Positions 11,753 through 22,372 of a stretch of 64,000 bases of DNA are shown piece by piece. The first letter of the stretch is position 1; the number at the start of each line of letters is the position of its first letter. Source of the DNA: Lumnitzera littorea (Eukaryota > Streptophyta > Magnoliopsida > Myrtales > Combretaceae). A program made the position numbers and the translations under genes. The notes under the pieces are model-generated. The model saw only the letters and a program-made list of their open reading frames with translations. It did no database searches and had not been told where the DNA came from. The DNA lies in the NCBI GenBank assembly GCA_024138015.1, contig JAMXBB010000010.1, positions 79,408,683-79,472,682 on the forward strand, given 5' to 3'.

Positions 11753-13560
11753 ATAGCTTCTACTATGGTGACTGTTAGTGATAATAACTAAAGGAATCAA
11801 AGTGAACTAATTTGTAGTTATTGTTACAAGAAAAGATATTTAAAGAAAAATGCTATAAGCTTATTGACTTTCCACCACATTTTAAGGTCGATAAAAATAT
11901 ATCAAGAACTTCTGATGTGAATCATGTTTCATTTGGAAGTTTATATTCTCAAGGAATTTATTATCATTTCAGTATTACATCTAGTGTTTGTATGAGTAAC
12001 TGTGCTTCCAATATTGCTTACATTTATTCTAATGCTAATCTTAATGTTAGCTTCTTGAGGGAACACGTTCTTCATTTACTAAATTTACTAAATATCTTAT
12101 AAGGTTCAAACTTAAGTGGTTCTTCTTCTATGGATTGTTCTTCATCTTCTTCTGTTTACTAAGCACCATTTTTATAGGATAACAGTTCAGATGAGGTTGC
12201 TGTTATGAGCCATATGGCACATATTACTTCACTCACTCTTGATAATAGTTTTATGTTGATTTAGGTGCAACTGATTATATGATTAGTTCTCTTAGTCTTT
12301 TCCAATCTTATAGACCTATTCACAATGCTTACATTCAATTACCAAATACACAATGTTTGTAAGCCACTTTTGTTGGTTTAGTATTTCTTTGTTCACAATT
12401 GGTACTTCATAATGTTATTTTTGTTCCTTTATTCAAGTTAAATCTTATTGCTATCTTCAAGCTTCTGTTTGATAGTGCTTGTTTTGTCATATTCACTAAG
12501 AGTATTGCTATCGTTCAGGTTTCTTCCACTAGGAGAGTGATTAGTCAAGCCAAAGTTAAATTCAAATTGTATTTATTAAAGCAAGATATTAATCGTTAGA
12601 ATAAGTGTAAGCCTTATTCATATACACATTCTCATGTAATTCATGAATTGTCGAATTGATGTATGGCATTATTGGTTTAGCATCCCTCATTTGATCAAAT
12701 GAAAGATATTCATCAATTGCACAATTCAGTTTCTTACAACAAATTTGAATGCTTGATTTGTCCTTTAGCAAAGCAACATTGTCATTCTTTTCCTTTACAT
12801 ACTAGAAACACCACTTATGCAATTAAGTTAATTCATCTTAATATATGGGGTCCCTTTGATTCACCTACTTTAGAAAGACATCACTATTTTCTTACAATGT
12901 ATAGTTGGTGATTTTACTTTAGAAGGACATCACCTATCTCATGAAATCTAAATGAGAGGTATCTTCTATTGTTCATCTCTTCCATAAGATGATTTTAACC
13001 TAATTTAATTATCTTACAATGATAATTAGAACTTATAATGGGAAAGAGTTCTTTTTATTTGATTTTTATACATCTCATGACATTATTCATCAAATGTCTT
13101 GTGTTGAAACACCACAACAAAGTGGAATTGTTGAGTGCAAACACCAACATTTGCTATCCATGGCCAGAGCTCTTCTTTACCCATACATTTCTTTTTTGGT
13201 TTGTTTGGGGGGGTTAGGGTGGGGGGTGGGGGCAGGGTTTGTTGTGTTGGGCTACTATGTAATTTGACAACTACACATATCAATAATTGGATTCTTAGTC
13301 CTATTCTTCATGGTCGTACCACCAACTTATTCATATTTTCATGTCTTTAGGTCCTTGTGTTTTAATCTACTCTTAAAAAAGATTGAACTAAATTTCATGC
13401 TAGACCTCATCCTTATTTCTTTGTAGGTTATCCTGTGGGAATCAAAGGATAAAAAAACTATATGATTTAGTTGACAAGAAATATGTTATTTCACGAGATG
13501 TCACTTTTGTTGAACATATTTTTCCTTTTCGTGTTCTAGTTATGTTCGACATGTTCTCAT
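11753..13560 (+). pseudogene. Ty1/copia gag zinc knuckle, protease and integrase remnant
   Basis: After the LTR insertion the copia polyprotein resumes. Gag zinc-knuckle residues appear as CSYCYKK and KCYKLIDFPPHF near 11815-11890, separated by a frameshift. Protease is marked by DLGATDYM near 12257-12285, where plant copia has D-S-G; Ser to Leu is a C-to-T change. The integrase zinc region appears as CLICPLAKQ (12735-12775), followed by LIHLNIWGP. The catalytic core appears as IIRTYNGKEF (13020-13050) and HQMSCVETPQQSGIVECKH (13090-13145). Beyond that, SPILHGRT at about 13300-13325 marks the end of the core. Stops and frameshifts are frequent. A G-rich stretch at 13197-13256 interrupts the integrase. 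The protein cannot be functional. Confidence 0.85.
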
Positions 13561-13995
13561 GCTCCACTTAAATTTCCCTGCTATCTAACATTTCATCCTC
13601 ATATGCTAATAAAATATTTTCCTATTTTTCTCACATACATTCTTCCATTGATTGATGTTCTTCTCAAACACATACTTCTTATACACATTGATACACGTAC
13701 TTCAAACATACACATTCTTGATACATATGCTTCTCATATACATTCTCCTCTTATGCCATCAGATATTGCTTTCAATTTTATTTCTCAAAGGAGTGGTCAT
13801 CCAATTAGACTCCCTTCATATCTTGTTTATTATCACCATGGTCTTGCCTTAACCGACACACTCTTTAGTTCTCATTTTTCTCTTGTTGGTTCTTGTTCTA
13901 TTTCATCCTCTTTAGAATTTTCTATCTTATCAAAAATTATCCCCTTAATTGCATGCTTTTAATGTTCAACTCTCCAAGCATTTTGAACCCCATCT
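13561..13995 (+). pseudogene. Copia integrase-to-RT linker remnant
   Basis: This is the interval between integrase and reverse transcriptase of the same copia element. An open frame (13603-13962) reads as Ser/Ile/His-rich text containing RSGHPIRLPSYL, which sits where copia polyproteins carry a weakly conserved linker before RT. No domain of its own is recognised. Confidence 0.5.
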
Positions 13996-14579
13996 TCCTA
14001 TTCTCAAGCTAAGACTTTGGAGCCATGGTGTAAAGCAATGAATAAAGAACTAAGTGCTTCACAATCTAATAACACTTGGTCTATTGTCCCATTACCTTGT
14101 GACAAGCGCACTATTGGTTGTAAGCAGGTGTATAAGTTGAAAACAAAGGCTGGTGGTGGTATTGATAGATATAAAGATAGATTAGTTTCCAAAGGATACA
14201 GTCAAAAGGAAGGTTTTGACTGTAATGAGACGTTTAGTCCAGTTATCAAGCATTCTATTGTTTGTATTTTATTTTCTTTAGCTGTTGTTTTTAATTGGCA
14301 TGTTCATCAAATAGACATTCACAATGCTTTCTTGAATGGAGATTTGTATGAAGAAGTTTACATTGATTTTCCTCCAGGTTTAAATGTTAAAGGGGAGGAT
14401 CATAGTAGTAGGAAACTTATTTGTAAGTTGAACAAATTATTATATAGCCTCAAATAAGCATCGAGGCAATGGAATGCTAAGCTTACATTAGCTCTTCAAA
14501 CATATGGTTTTGCCTAACCTCGTTATGATTATTCTTTTTTAACTAAAGGCTGTGATGATGATATTCTTACTATCGAGTC
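13996..14579 (+). pseudogene. Ty1/copia reverse transcriptase, truncated
   Basis: The best-preserved part of the copia element. Frame 14017-14457 contains NNTWSIVPLP, KQVYKLKTKAGG, DRYKDRLVSKGYSQKEG, ETFSPV and HQIDIHNAFLNGDLYEEVY, the ordered N-terminal RT motifs of copia. After a stop at 14455-14457 (TAA), ASRQWNAKL and YDYSFLTKG follow at 14459-14550. The sequence then ends abruptly at LTR copy C (14580), before the YVDD active site. RNase H and the 3' LTR of the copia are missing. Confidence 0.9.
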
Positions 14580-16827
14580 TGAAATTTCCCATTTCTGTTG
14601 TTTTCCTTAATTTGATTTAAAATAAACCCTATGCACATTTAGCTTAAACCCTCAACAAAAATTAAGAAACTAGGAAACCCAGTTTCTTAATTATTTTCAA
14701 TTTAAAACATTAAAGCCGCTACTCAATAAAACAGAGAAAAAGGTGATGAAACTAGAATTAATTAGGTGAATCAATTCTAATTAAGCCATTAGGCTATGTT
14801 TTGAAAAATTAAAAAAAATTTAAGAAAGTAGATTTTTTAGGTTTAAGACTATTCTATTAAACCTAAACGGTAATCATTCTAACCTTTGAAATTTATATTT
14901 ATTTTTCAAATCACTCATCTAAAAAATATGATAGTGAAAAAAAAAAAAAAGAGGTTATTTTCCAAAAATGAAATAAATATTTTTTTCATATTTTTAATCA
15001 CTCTGAATGTGTTTATGTATCCGCTAATCAGGATTAGATTACTATAGTTCATTTTGAAAAATTTAGTGGGTTGGTTTATTTTAAACTTGAAAATGGTCAA
15101 CTTTATGTTTTAGTGAATTTATTTTTATTTTAAGAAAATTCTAGGAGAAGATTCCTAATTTGATATTGTTTTCATTTTTTAAAAACTCTTATGAGTCTAA
15201 TTTTAGAAAAAGGGTTTGTTATTTTTATTTTGAGAAAAATAATTTTTCTAAGTTAGAAAATGAATTTTTTTGTTCCTTCCTAAAGCATCTACTTTTGGAA
15301 AAGGGTTTGTTATAAAAAAATTTCCAAAAACCTTAATCTTAAGGAAAAGGTTTTATTTATTTATTTATTTAGAAAACTTAAAAGACAATTAATAAAATAA
15401 ATAAAGAAGGAGCACATACCTTGTTTAGTAGTCAATTCAGTTCTAGTAAGGTCAGATCCGGATCCAGATATTCTTAAAGAGGTAAAACTTGAACACCTAC
15501 TTATGTCACCTTCTAGACTTGATTCCAAGTAATCTCTTCATCCAAAAGAATGGAAAAACATGATTTTTGTGTGTTTCTAATTGGATTTTAAAGGGGGTAG
15601 GAACAATGCATCGGGTTGTTATAGTGGTTTCCAAAGTGTTTAGAATTTGGAGGTAGTGGTAGATGAAGATGATAGTAGTTCTTAATGGAGTGGCTAGGGG
15701 GTATTTGGGCATGAAAGAGTGGAGTTTTGGGATTTAGGGACACTACAAACATAACTTTGATGGTGGTTTTCAATGTTAAAGACCAGTGGTGGGACTATTC
15801 CTAAATGGAGAAACTCTTCGTTTTAGAGAGAAAAAGCTCTAATTGAATGTGTTTTACTAAGTTTTTAGTTGTGATCTATGCACAAAGTGAAGCATAACAC
15901 CCTTTTTATACTAGTAAAGTCTATATTTAATTCGAAATAGTGTAAAAACGGAAGATCATGAGTATGGTAGATTAATATGTTCCTACTCGATTTAGTTCTG
16001 AATTTTTAGGAAAATATTAGTTTAAGTGATGGAAATGGGTAAGAACATATCAATAATCAATGTTTACATCTTTGATTCAAAGGAAATTGGATAAAGAATG
16101 GAGTTTTGCAAATTTCATTTAAGTATGTTAATATATTTTTATTTTTCCTTTTTCAAATCCAAATTAACCTACCATGTAAGCAAATTAGAATGTGTTTTTG
16201 GTCCCAATTTGGAGTATATTATGTGTAGTTTCCATAAACACAAAATTCAAATTAATTTTGCAAGTTATAGATTTGGAATATAGTTTGAAAATGAGGGGTT
16301 TGAATAAGGAAGTTTCCCTTTTAATTATGGAAACACTAACTCGTGCACAAAGGAAATCAAATAGGAAGGAGAAAGAAATCGTGTCACCCATACATATATA
16401 AGGTACGTACCATAGGCCTCCACCTGCAAGTGATCCTCACACACCTATTTGAAAAGAAAAGACGAGCACAAAGCGCATACCTGCTTTTGCAAATTCGCAA
16501 CAAATGATCAAGGCTTCAACCTTGATCTATAAATTATGTGGACTAAGTTCTTCAACCGGTCCAATATGTTCCTCCCATCTATAAAAACAAAATAAAATAA
16601 ATGGACAAAATTAAAATTAAATTAAATAACACCACTCTTAGGTCTGACTCGAATTGTATGAATCATATACATGCTAAAAATAATTTTTTGAAAATACACC
16701 TAAAATTAAAGGTAAAATAATAAAATAACTAAAAAAGGGAAGAAGGTCTATTTGAGTATAATATAACGATATTGAAAATTTGAGATAAGAACTAAAATTG
16801 CGATGGGGCAAATATATGGTGTCCACA
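14580..16827 (-). mobile_element. Long LTR, copy C; probable 3' LTR of Tat1
   Basis: On the minus strand it begins TGTGGACACC at 16827 and ends AAATTTCA at 14580. It shares with copy B the block AATCTAATCCTGATTAGCGG (minus strand, about 15028-15050) and a tail block ATCAAATTAAG at matching distance from the end. No 5 bp duplication flanks it: left flank GAGTC, right flank GTTGT. Its left side is copia RT and its right side is Tat1 3' UTR, and it has the same orientation as Tat1. The simplest reading is that it is the 3' LTR of Tat1, and that Tat1 landed in the copia element. A solo insertion with later rearrangement is the alternative. Confidence 0.6.
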
Positions 16828-18150
16828 GTTGTTTGTCTTTGTAGTAGAGTTTGAGTAAAACTTCACTATAAAGACAAAAAAGATACCATTTTGCCTTAAG
16901 GGTGAATTTATCCTAAGAAATGCTACAACTAGTTAATTATCCTAAGTCTAATCTACTAGAGATTTGGTGAAGGAAGATGTCACTCTAAGAGCTGGCAATA
17001 ATCCTAAAGTGATATAGGGATGGTGAGTAAAGCCCTTAAAATTGGTAGCATCCTATGAGCTAGCTAACTTAGGCAAGAATGTCTCTATGAGATTAGCAAC
17101 CCTAAATGAAAGGTCAATTTAAAACCCGGTCATGCTCCTCTAAGTGACTAATTTAAGTGGAAGCGTCTCCAAGTGACTAACAACCCTTAATGAAATGTCA
17201 ATTAGAACCTAGTCATACTCTTTTGAGCCAACTAACCTAAGTGAGAGCATTTTTAAAGGACTAGTGACCCTAAATGAAAGATCAATTTAGAACCTGATTG
17301 TGCTCCTCTGAGCTAACTAACCTAAGCAAAAGCGTCTCTAAGGAACTAGCAACCTTAAATGAAAGGTCAATTTAGAATCTGGTTGTACTCCTCCAAGCTA
17401 ACTAAGGCCCAAGGCAAGTGCCCCATGAGCTAAATAAGACCTAAAAAGGGATAAGGGTTACGCGTCTTACGAGTTGGCTAATACTCTAAGTAGGATGTTT
17501 AATGTAAATGCAACATTTTGAAAAACTAACTTTTCTTTATGTTAACAAGTATGGAAGTACTTACTTGGCTTAGTTGATAGTGCCCAAATGGTCAAGTCTT
17601 TCTTTAAGAAGTTTGATCAAAACCAATGGTTCAACCTTCTAAAATTTATTTTGATCTTGAAACAAAGCATACAAAGTCTAGTAATTTAACGAAAATGGCC
17701 CAACACTCAAACTGTTGTAGAAAGGTTTTTGTCTTAGATTTTTGACCACATATATGTTCAAAACCTCAACTAAACAACCCTATAACTTTCCTTAGCCAAA
17801 CCTAAGCTTTTTATATTTTGATTATGTAATACTGATCTACCATAAGGTATTTGCTTCTTCTAAGTGTGGCCTCGCCCTAAAAAATAGAGAACGATTCTCC
17901 CCTGTCACGAAAGGTGAATCATAATAAAGCATTTAAAGAGTTTTTATTAATTGTCATTATTCTAAGGCATGTGCTCATCTTCTCTCATTTTTATAGTGTA
18001 TGGGTGTTTATTCGAGTAGGCAAGGATCTTCTGACGGAGTGGAAGAGTGTTTAAGGCGTTATCCAATATCCATTACTACTAAGGATACTAACTTTACTTA
18101 GAGAAAATGAAAATAAAACCACAGGAATATCAAGATTGCTAGCATTTTGT
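16828..18150 (-). other. Tat1 3' untranslated region
   Basis: Noncoding stretch between the end of the Tat1 integrase and LTR copy C. It contains the 84 bp array listed separately. No polypurine tract of convincing quality is visible next to 16827. Confidence 0.5.
17020..17420. repeat. 84-85 bp tandem array in Tat1 3' UTR
   Basis: About 4.7 units. The motif AAATGAAAGGTCAATTT (variants TAATGAAATGTCAATTA, AAATGAAAGATCAATTT) recurs at 17104, 17188, 17272 and 17357, giving spacings of 84, 84 and 85. Each unit also carries a CTCCTCTGAGCTAACTAA-like segment and a GTCTCTAAGGAACTAGCAA-like segment. Variable tandem repeats in the 3' UTR are a known habit of Tat/Ogre elements. Confidence 0.85.
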
Positions 18151-20235
18151 AATCTAAACAAAAATTCCATTAATTTTTTAAGGGTAATACAACTTTACTG
18201 CATCAGCATTTATAAGGTCCCTCAAGTTCAGACCATCCATTTGAGATAAAATTAAAGCCCCTCCAAGGAACACTCTCTTTACAATGTAAAGACCTCCATA
18301 ATTTGGAGTAAATTTCCCTTTAGGATCTTATACATTAGGGAGAATCTTTCTTAACACCATGTTACCCTCTTTGAAAGTCTTAGGTCACACTCTTCTGTTA
18401 ATTGTGCTAGCCATTCGTTACCAATAACGTGTGTTATGACATAGTGCTATCAACCTCTTTTTGTCGATTAAATTCAACTATTCAATGCACTTTTTCATCT
18501 AATCAACCTCATCCAATTGAGTTTCTAATGGTACCTTAACAAACTAGATCTCAACTTTTACTGGTAGTACAACCTCGTACCATATACCAAGGAATAGATT
18601 GTTGCCCCTATCGACGTTTTAATAAAATTTCTATAGGCCATGAGCACAAATGACAACATCTCATGCTAATCTCGATATGTAACAACTATCTTTTTAATGA
18701 TTCTCTTGAGATTCTTGTTGGCCGCTTTTATAACCCCATTCATCTAAGGTTAATAGGGAATAGGTTTTCTATATATGATCTTAAATTGCCAACACAACTC
18801 TGATATGAGTTTACTGTTAAGATTCATACCATTATTAGTAATGATTGTTTCTAGAGTCCTATATTGAGCCAGAATATCTCTTTTAATAAACTTATGATAC
18901 ATCATACCAAGAGCTGACAAGGACGATGGTATCAGGGTAGGCCCAAGTTTGTAGAAAGCTTGAAAACAAAGTGGGAAAATGCATAAACAATGACGAAAGT
19001 AAAACAATCAAACCTTCGAATAGCTCCAACGATATGATATACCAAGAAACTTTTGAAGATTCACAACTCAACTCGATATGACACACAAGCTGGTTCAATA
19101 TGGGTATTCACCACCTAACTTTACTTAAGGGTTAGAATAAGAGTGAAATAAGCGATAGAAAGCAATCTCACAAAGAAAAGAAGCATATATTAAGTATTCT
19201 AGGATATCATTATGCAACTATCTTTATAATGGGTATTTATATTTAAAATATTAAGGCAACAACTATAAATGGAAATGACTAAAAATGGTAAAGTCCTAAG
19301 GAAATAATGTACAAAGAATTTAGGAAAAGGGGATAAAATAAAATCAAGCAAGACGTCATCTAGTATGGAAGATTCTTTCAAATGATTGCTCAAATGCGTG
19401 GCTCCTTGTAAATGGGTGACTTTTTGGAAGAAAAGACAATCTATACAATCAGCTTAATGACTTGTTGAGTAGAGGTACTAAGTAAACCTAGAGTTCTCCC
19501 GAGAAGATGTACGTATGGATGAGTACTGGGGTTTTCGACACCAATACTTCCGAACTAAAGCTTAGCTTAGTCATGATCGAGTAAACATGTGAGGGATTGA
19601 GCTATCAACAAAGCATACATTGAGTCTGCACTCAACTATAGATAGATGTGTAGTTACTCGTCTCAGCATAAAGAGTTCGTCAGCACCGAAGATTAGCTCA
19701 GCCTCGATAGGAGTTGGCTAAAATAGTTTCGCTAGTCTTTTGAGTCCCCATGGTCGGACTCTAATTAAAGGTCTAGTAGCTTAATTCCTATTAACCTGAC
19801 TACTACTCCTTCAGTAACACTTGAATAATATGAAGCTTCAACCCACTTACTGAAAATAATTAATGGCTACCAATATAAAACAATGGTCGTTAGACACCTT
19901 CGGAGTGATCAGGCCAATGATATCTATACCCCATGTTGAAAACGACCACAGCACAGATAGTATATGTAATTCTTGAGGTAAAGCATTTGTTTTGTTAGCA
20001 TAAACTTAGCACAAGTGGCAGTGCTTGACATGTTTGATACAATCTCCTTCCATAGTCAACCAATAGTATCCCAACCTTATGATCGTCTTAGCGAGCATAT
20101 AGCCGTTCATGTGAAGGCTACATACTCTTTCATGTACTTCTTTCATTAAAACTTTCACTTCCTTTTCATCAACGCAACATAGGAGTGTATCATCAAATGA
20201 TCGCCAGTACAAGGTAGATTCACTTATCAAAAACT
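18150..20235 (-). pseudogene. Tat1 integrase, interrupted
   Basis: Minus-strand Tat-type gypsy integrase. The zinc domain lies at 20006-20230: EVHERVCSLHMNGYMLAKT then HVKHCHLC, keeping the H-H-C-C order. The core begins at about 19790-19900 with TWGIDIIGLITPK and YFSKWVEAS. It is broken by about 0.9 kb of foreign DNA (18900-19790) and resumes with KFIKRDILAQY and ETIITNNGMNLN (18785-18895). Here the second catalytic Asp of TDNG is Asn (codon 18834-18836). The C-terminal part reads WYEVVLPVKVEI (about 18570) and KFTPNYGGLYIVKRVF (about 18270-18320). Several stops are present. Confidence 0.8.
18900..19790. mobile_element. Unclassified insertion in Tat1 integrase
   Basis: This separates two halves of the integrase core that belong together: VVVRLIG at its right edge, KFIKRDILAQY at its left. 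It shows no coding motif, and no TG..CA ends or target duplication were found, so the class is unknown. Short minus-strand frames in it have no recognisable domain. Confidence 0.5.
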
Positions 20236-21240
20236 AAGTGTCCAACCTCCATATTATCTTCCAATCCTTCTTCTCAGCCTTTTTAGGATACATACCTTAT
20301 TGCAAGAAGGTTCTAATATCATGGTACCAAGGCTTTTCATCATGCATTTCCTTAATGGCCAATTAGAAAGCGAGCTTCTCTTCGATTTTGATCCTAAGTG
20401 GCTGAATCTCTATCCTACCAAGTATCTTAATCATAGATGTCAAAGTAGCTAAGGCCATCAACAAACTAGTTTTAAGTTCTTGGTATGCATGTGAATATCA
20501 CTTCTTCAAACTTATTAATCAACTCGGGCATATGCTAATGATAAGGCACTAATTTGGGGTCTTTTTCTTATACTCACCTCGAGCCTAACAAATGATCAAC
20601 AAAGAAACCTCATACACTTCTAATCCTTCTTTTCCCTTATCCAATGCCATTTTGAGTCCTATAATGTAAGCTTCATATTCAACAATATTATTAGTGTATA
20701 GAAAAACAAGCCTTACAGCCATCGGAATTATATATCTTTAGGAGATATTAATATTGCCTCAATTCCACACCCCGACACATTAGCTACTCAATCAAAGAGC
20801 ATCTTCCATCTTGGGAGCTTCTCATGTGTTTCTCTATCAAACTCTTCTTTAGTCACTAAAATATTTTCATCAAGAAACATGACTTGCACTTCTTAAGGAA
20901 CACCTTCAGGGGGATTCTCTACCAGTTGATCTAATAAGGCTTACCCTTTAACTAAGTTTTAATTCACATATGTGATGTTGAACTCAGATAATAACATTTG
21001 CTACTTTGAGAGCCGACCAATCAAGGTTAATTTCTCAACCAAATATTTCAATGTATTGTGTTGTGTGAGCAACTCAATTTGGTAATAGAGTATATATTGT
21101 CTGAATCAATGCATGACCTAAACTAACATACAACATGTCCTTTCAATTTCCAAATACTTCTGTTCTCCCTCTGTAAACTTCTTACTTAAATAATAAACAA
21201 CCCGTTCTTTCCATTCTTCATCTTTCTAGCCAAGCATGCA
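20236..21240 (-). pseudogene. Tat1 dual RNase H region
   Basis: Minus strand. The canonical gypsy RNase H is recognisable near 20940-21200: VYYLSKKFTEGEQKYLEIE, then LLTQHNTLKYL, then GRLSKWQMLLSEF. A second RNase H typical of the Tat lineage follows near 20620-20720: NNIVEYEAYIIGLKMAL, then LEVYEVSLLII. In the second domain the usual GDS catalytic motif reads EVS, so it is dead. Stops are frequent. Two RNase H domains in tandem support the Tat rather than the Athila or chromovirus assignment. Confidence 0.75.
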
Positions 21241-22240
21241 TCACATGAATTCTGGCAATATAGTAAGGTATAAAAATAATGACTTTCCAGGTTTAGGAGC
21301 TATTAACAATAGAGGATTCGTGAGATATTCCTTAATTGTCACAAAAGCTTCTTTACACTCTTCATCCTGTCTTATATTAGCATTCTTCTTTAATAGCTTA
21401 AATAAAAGGCAACATTTATCTATAAGTTGAGATATAAACCATACTATGTAATTTAAATAGCCTAGCAAACCTCTTACTTCCTTGAGCATGCGTAGAGGTG
21501 GCATATCAATAATGGCTTTAATTTTGTCGGGATCTACTTCAATGCCCCTTTCACTAATAATGAAACCTAACAATTTCCTTAACATCACCCCAAAAGTACA
21601 CTTCTCTGAATTTAACTTTAGTTGAAACTTTCTCAATCTATTAAATAACTCTCTCAAATTTTCCATGTGATTCTCCTTTTCTTTAGATTTCACTATCATG
21701 TTGTCAACGTATACCTCTATTTCTTTATGCATCATGTTGTGAAAGATTGCAACCATCACCCTTTGATAGGTTGCCCCGACATTTTTAGGTCCAAAGGGCA
21801 TTACTTGGTAATATAACATGCCCCATGTTATAATGAAGGTCATCTTGGTCTTATCTTCTTCGGACATTCAAATCTAATTGTACTTAGAGAATCCAGCCAT
21901 AAATGAGAAAGGTAGTTCTCAGCTGTATTATCTACTAAGACATCAATATGGGGCAAGGGAAAGTTATCCTTAAAAGTTGCATAATTAAGGTCATGGAATT
22001 CCACACATACCCTAACTTTCCCATTCTTCTTCATTACCGGCATAATATTGGCTACCTATTCCAAATAATTGGATACCCTAATGAAACCTACTTCAAGTAG
22101 CTTCTTAACTTCTTTTTTGATTTTTAGAAGGATGTCAAGTCGAAATCTCCTTAACTTTTTCTTTTTAGGCTTAATTTATTCTCATGTGGGTAAACGATAA
22201 ACTATGACCGAAGGATGTAACCTAGGCATATCCTATAAAA
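21241..22240 (-). pseudogene. Tat1 reverse transcriptase
   Basis: Minus strand. The N-terminal part lies at 22060-22200 (KLRRFRLDILLKIKKEVKKL). It is followed by NGKVRVCVEFHDLNYATFKD and FPLPHIDVLVDNTA (21910-22040), a frameshift, then 21867-21241 with EEDKTKMTFIITWGMLYYQVM and MPFGPKNVGATYQR. The active site reads YVDNMIVKS: the second Asp of YVDD is Asn (codon 21700-21702), which should abolish polymerase activity. It continues into connection sequence RGLLGYLNYI. This is the longest open stretch of Tat1 (208 codons). Confidence 0.9.
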
Positions 22241-22372
22241 CCATGCAAATACATCTTGATATTCAAATAATAATGTGTCATTTCTATTTTCCGCTTTCTT
22301 TTAAATTCCCTCCAATCTTTAAATTCCTCAGTTTATCATCAATCCCTACATTAATCGTTTCAATTGGCTCAT

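Noticed and set aside
13083..13350. Competing frames on both strands rich in Pro or Gly
   Set aside because: They are shadows of the G-rich block in the copia integrase.
17020..17420. CRISPR array
   Set aside because: The 84 bp units are contiguous tandem repeats without unique spacers, in a plant genome.
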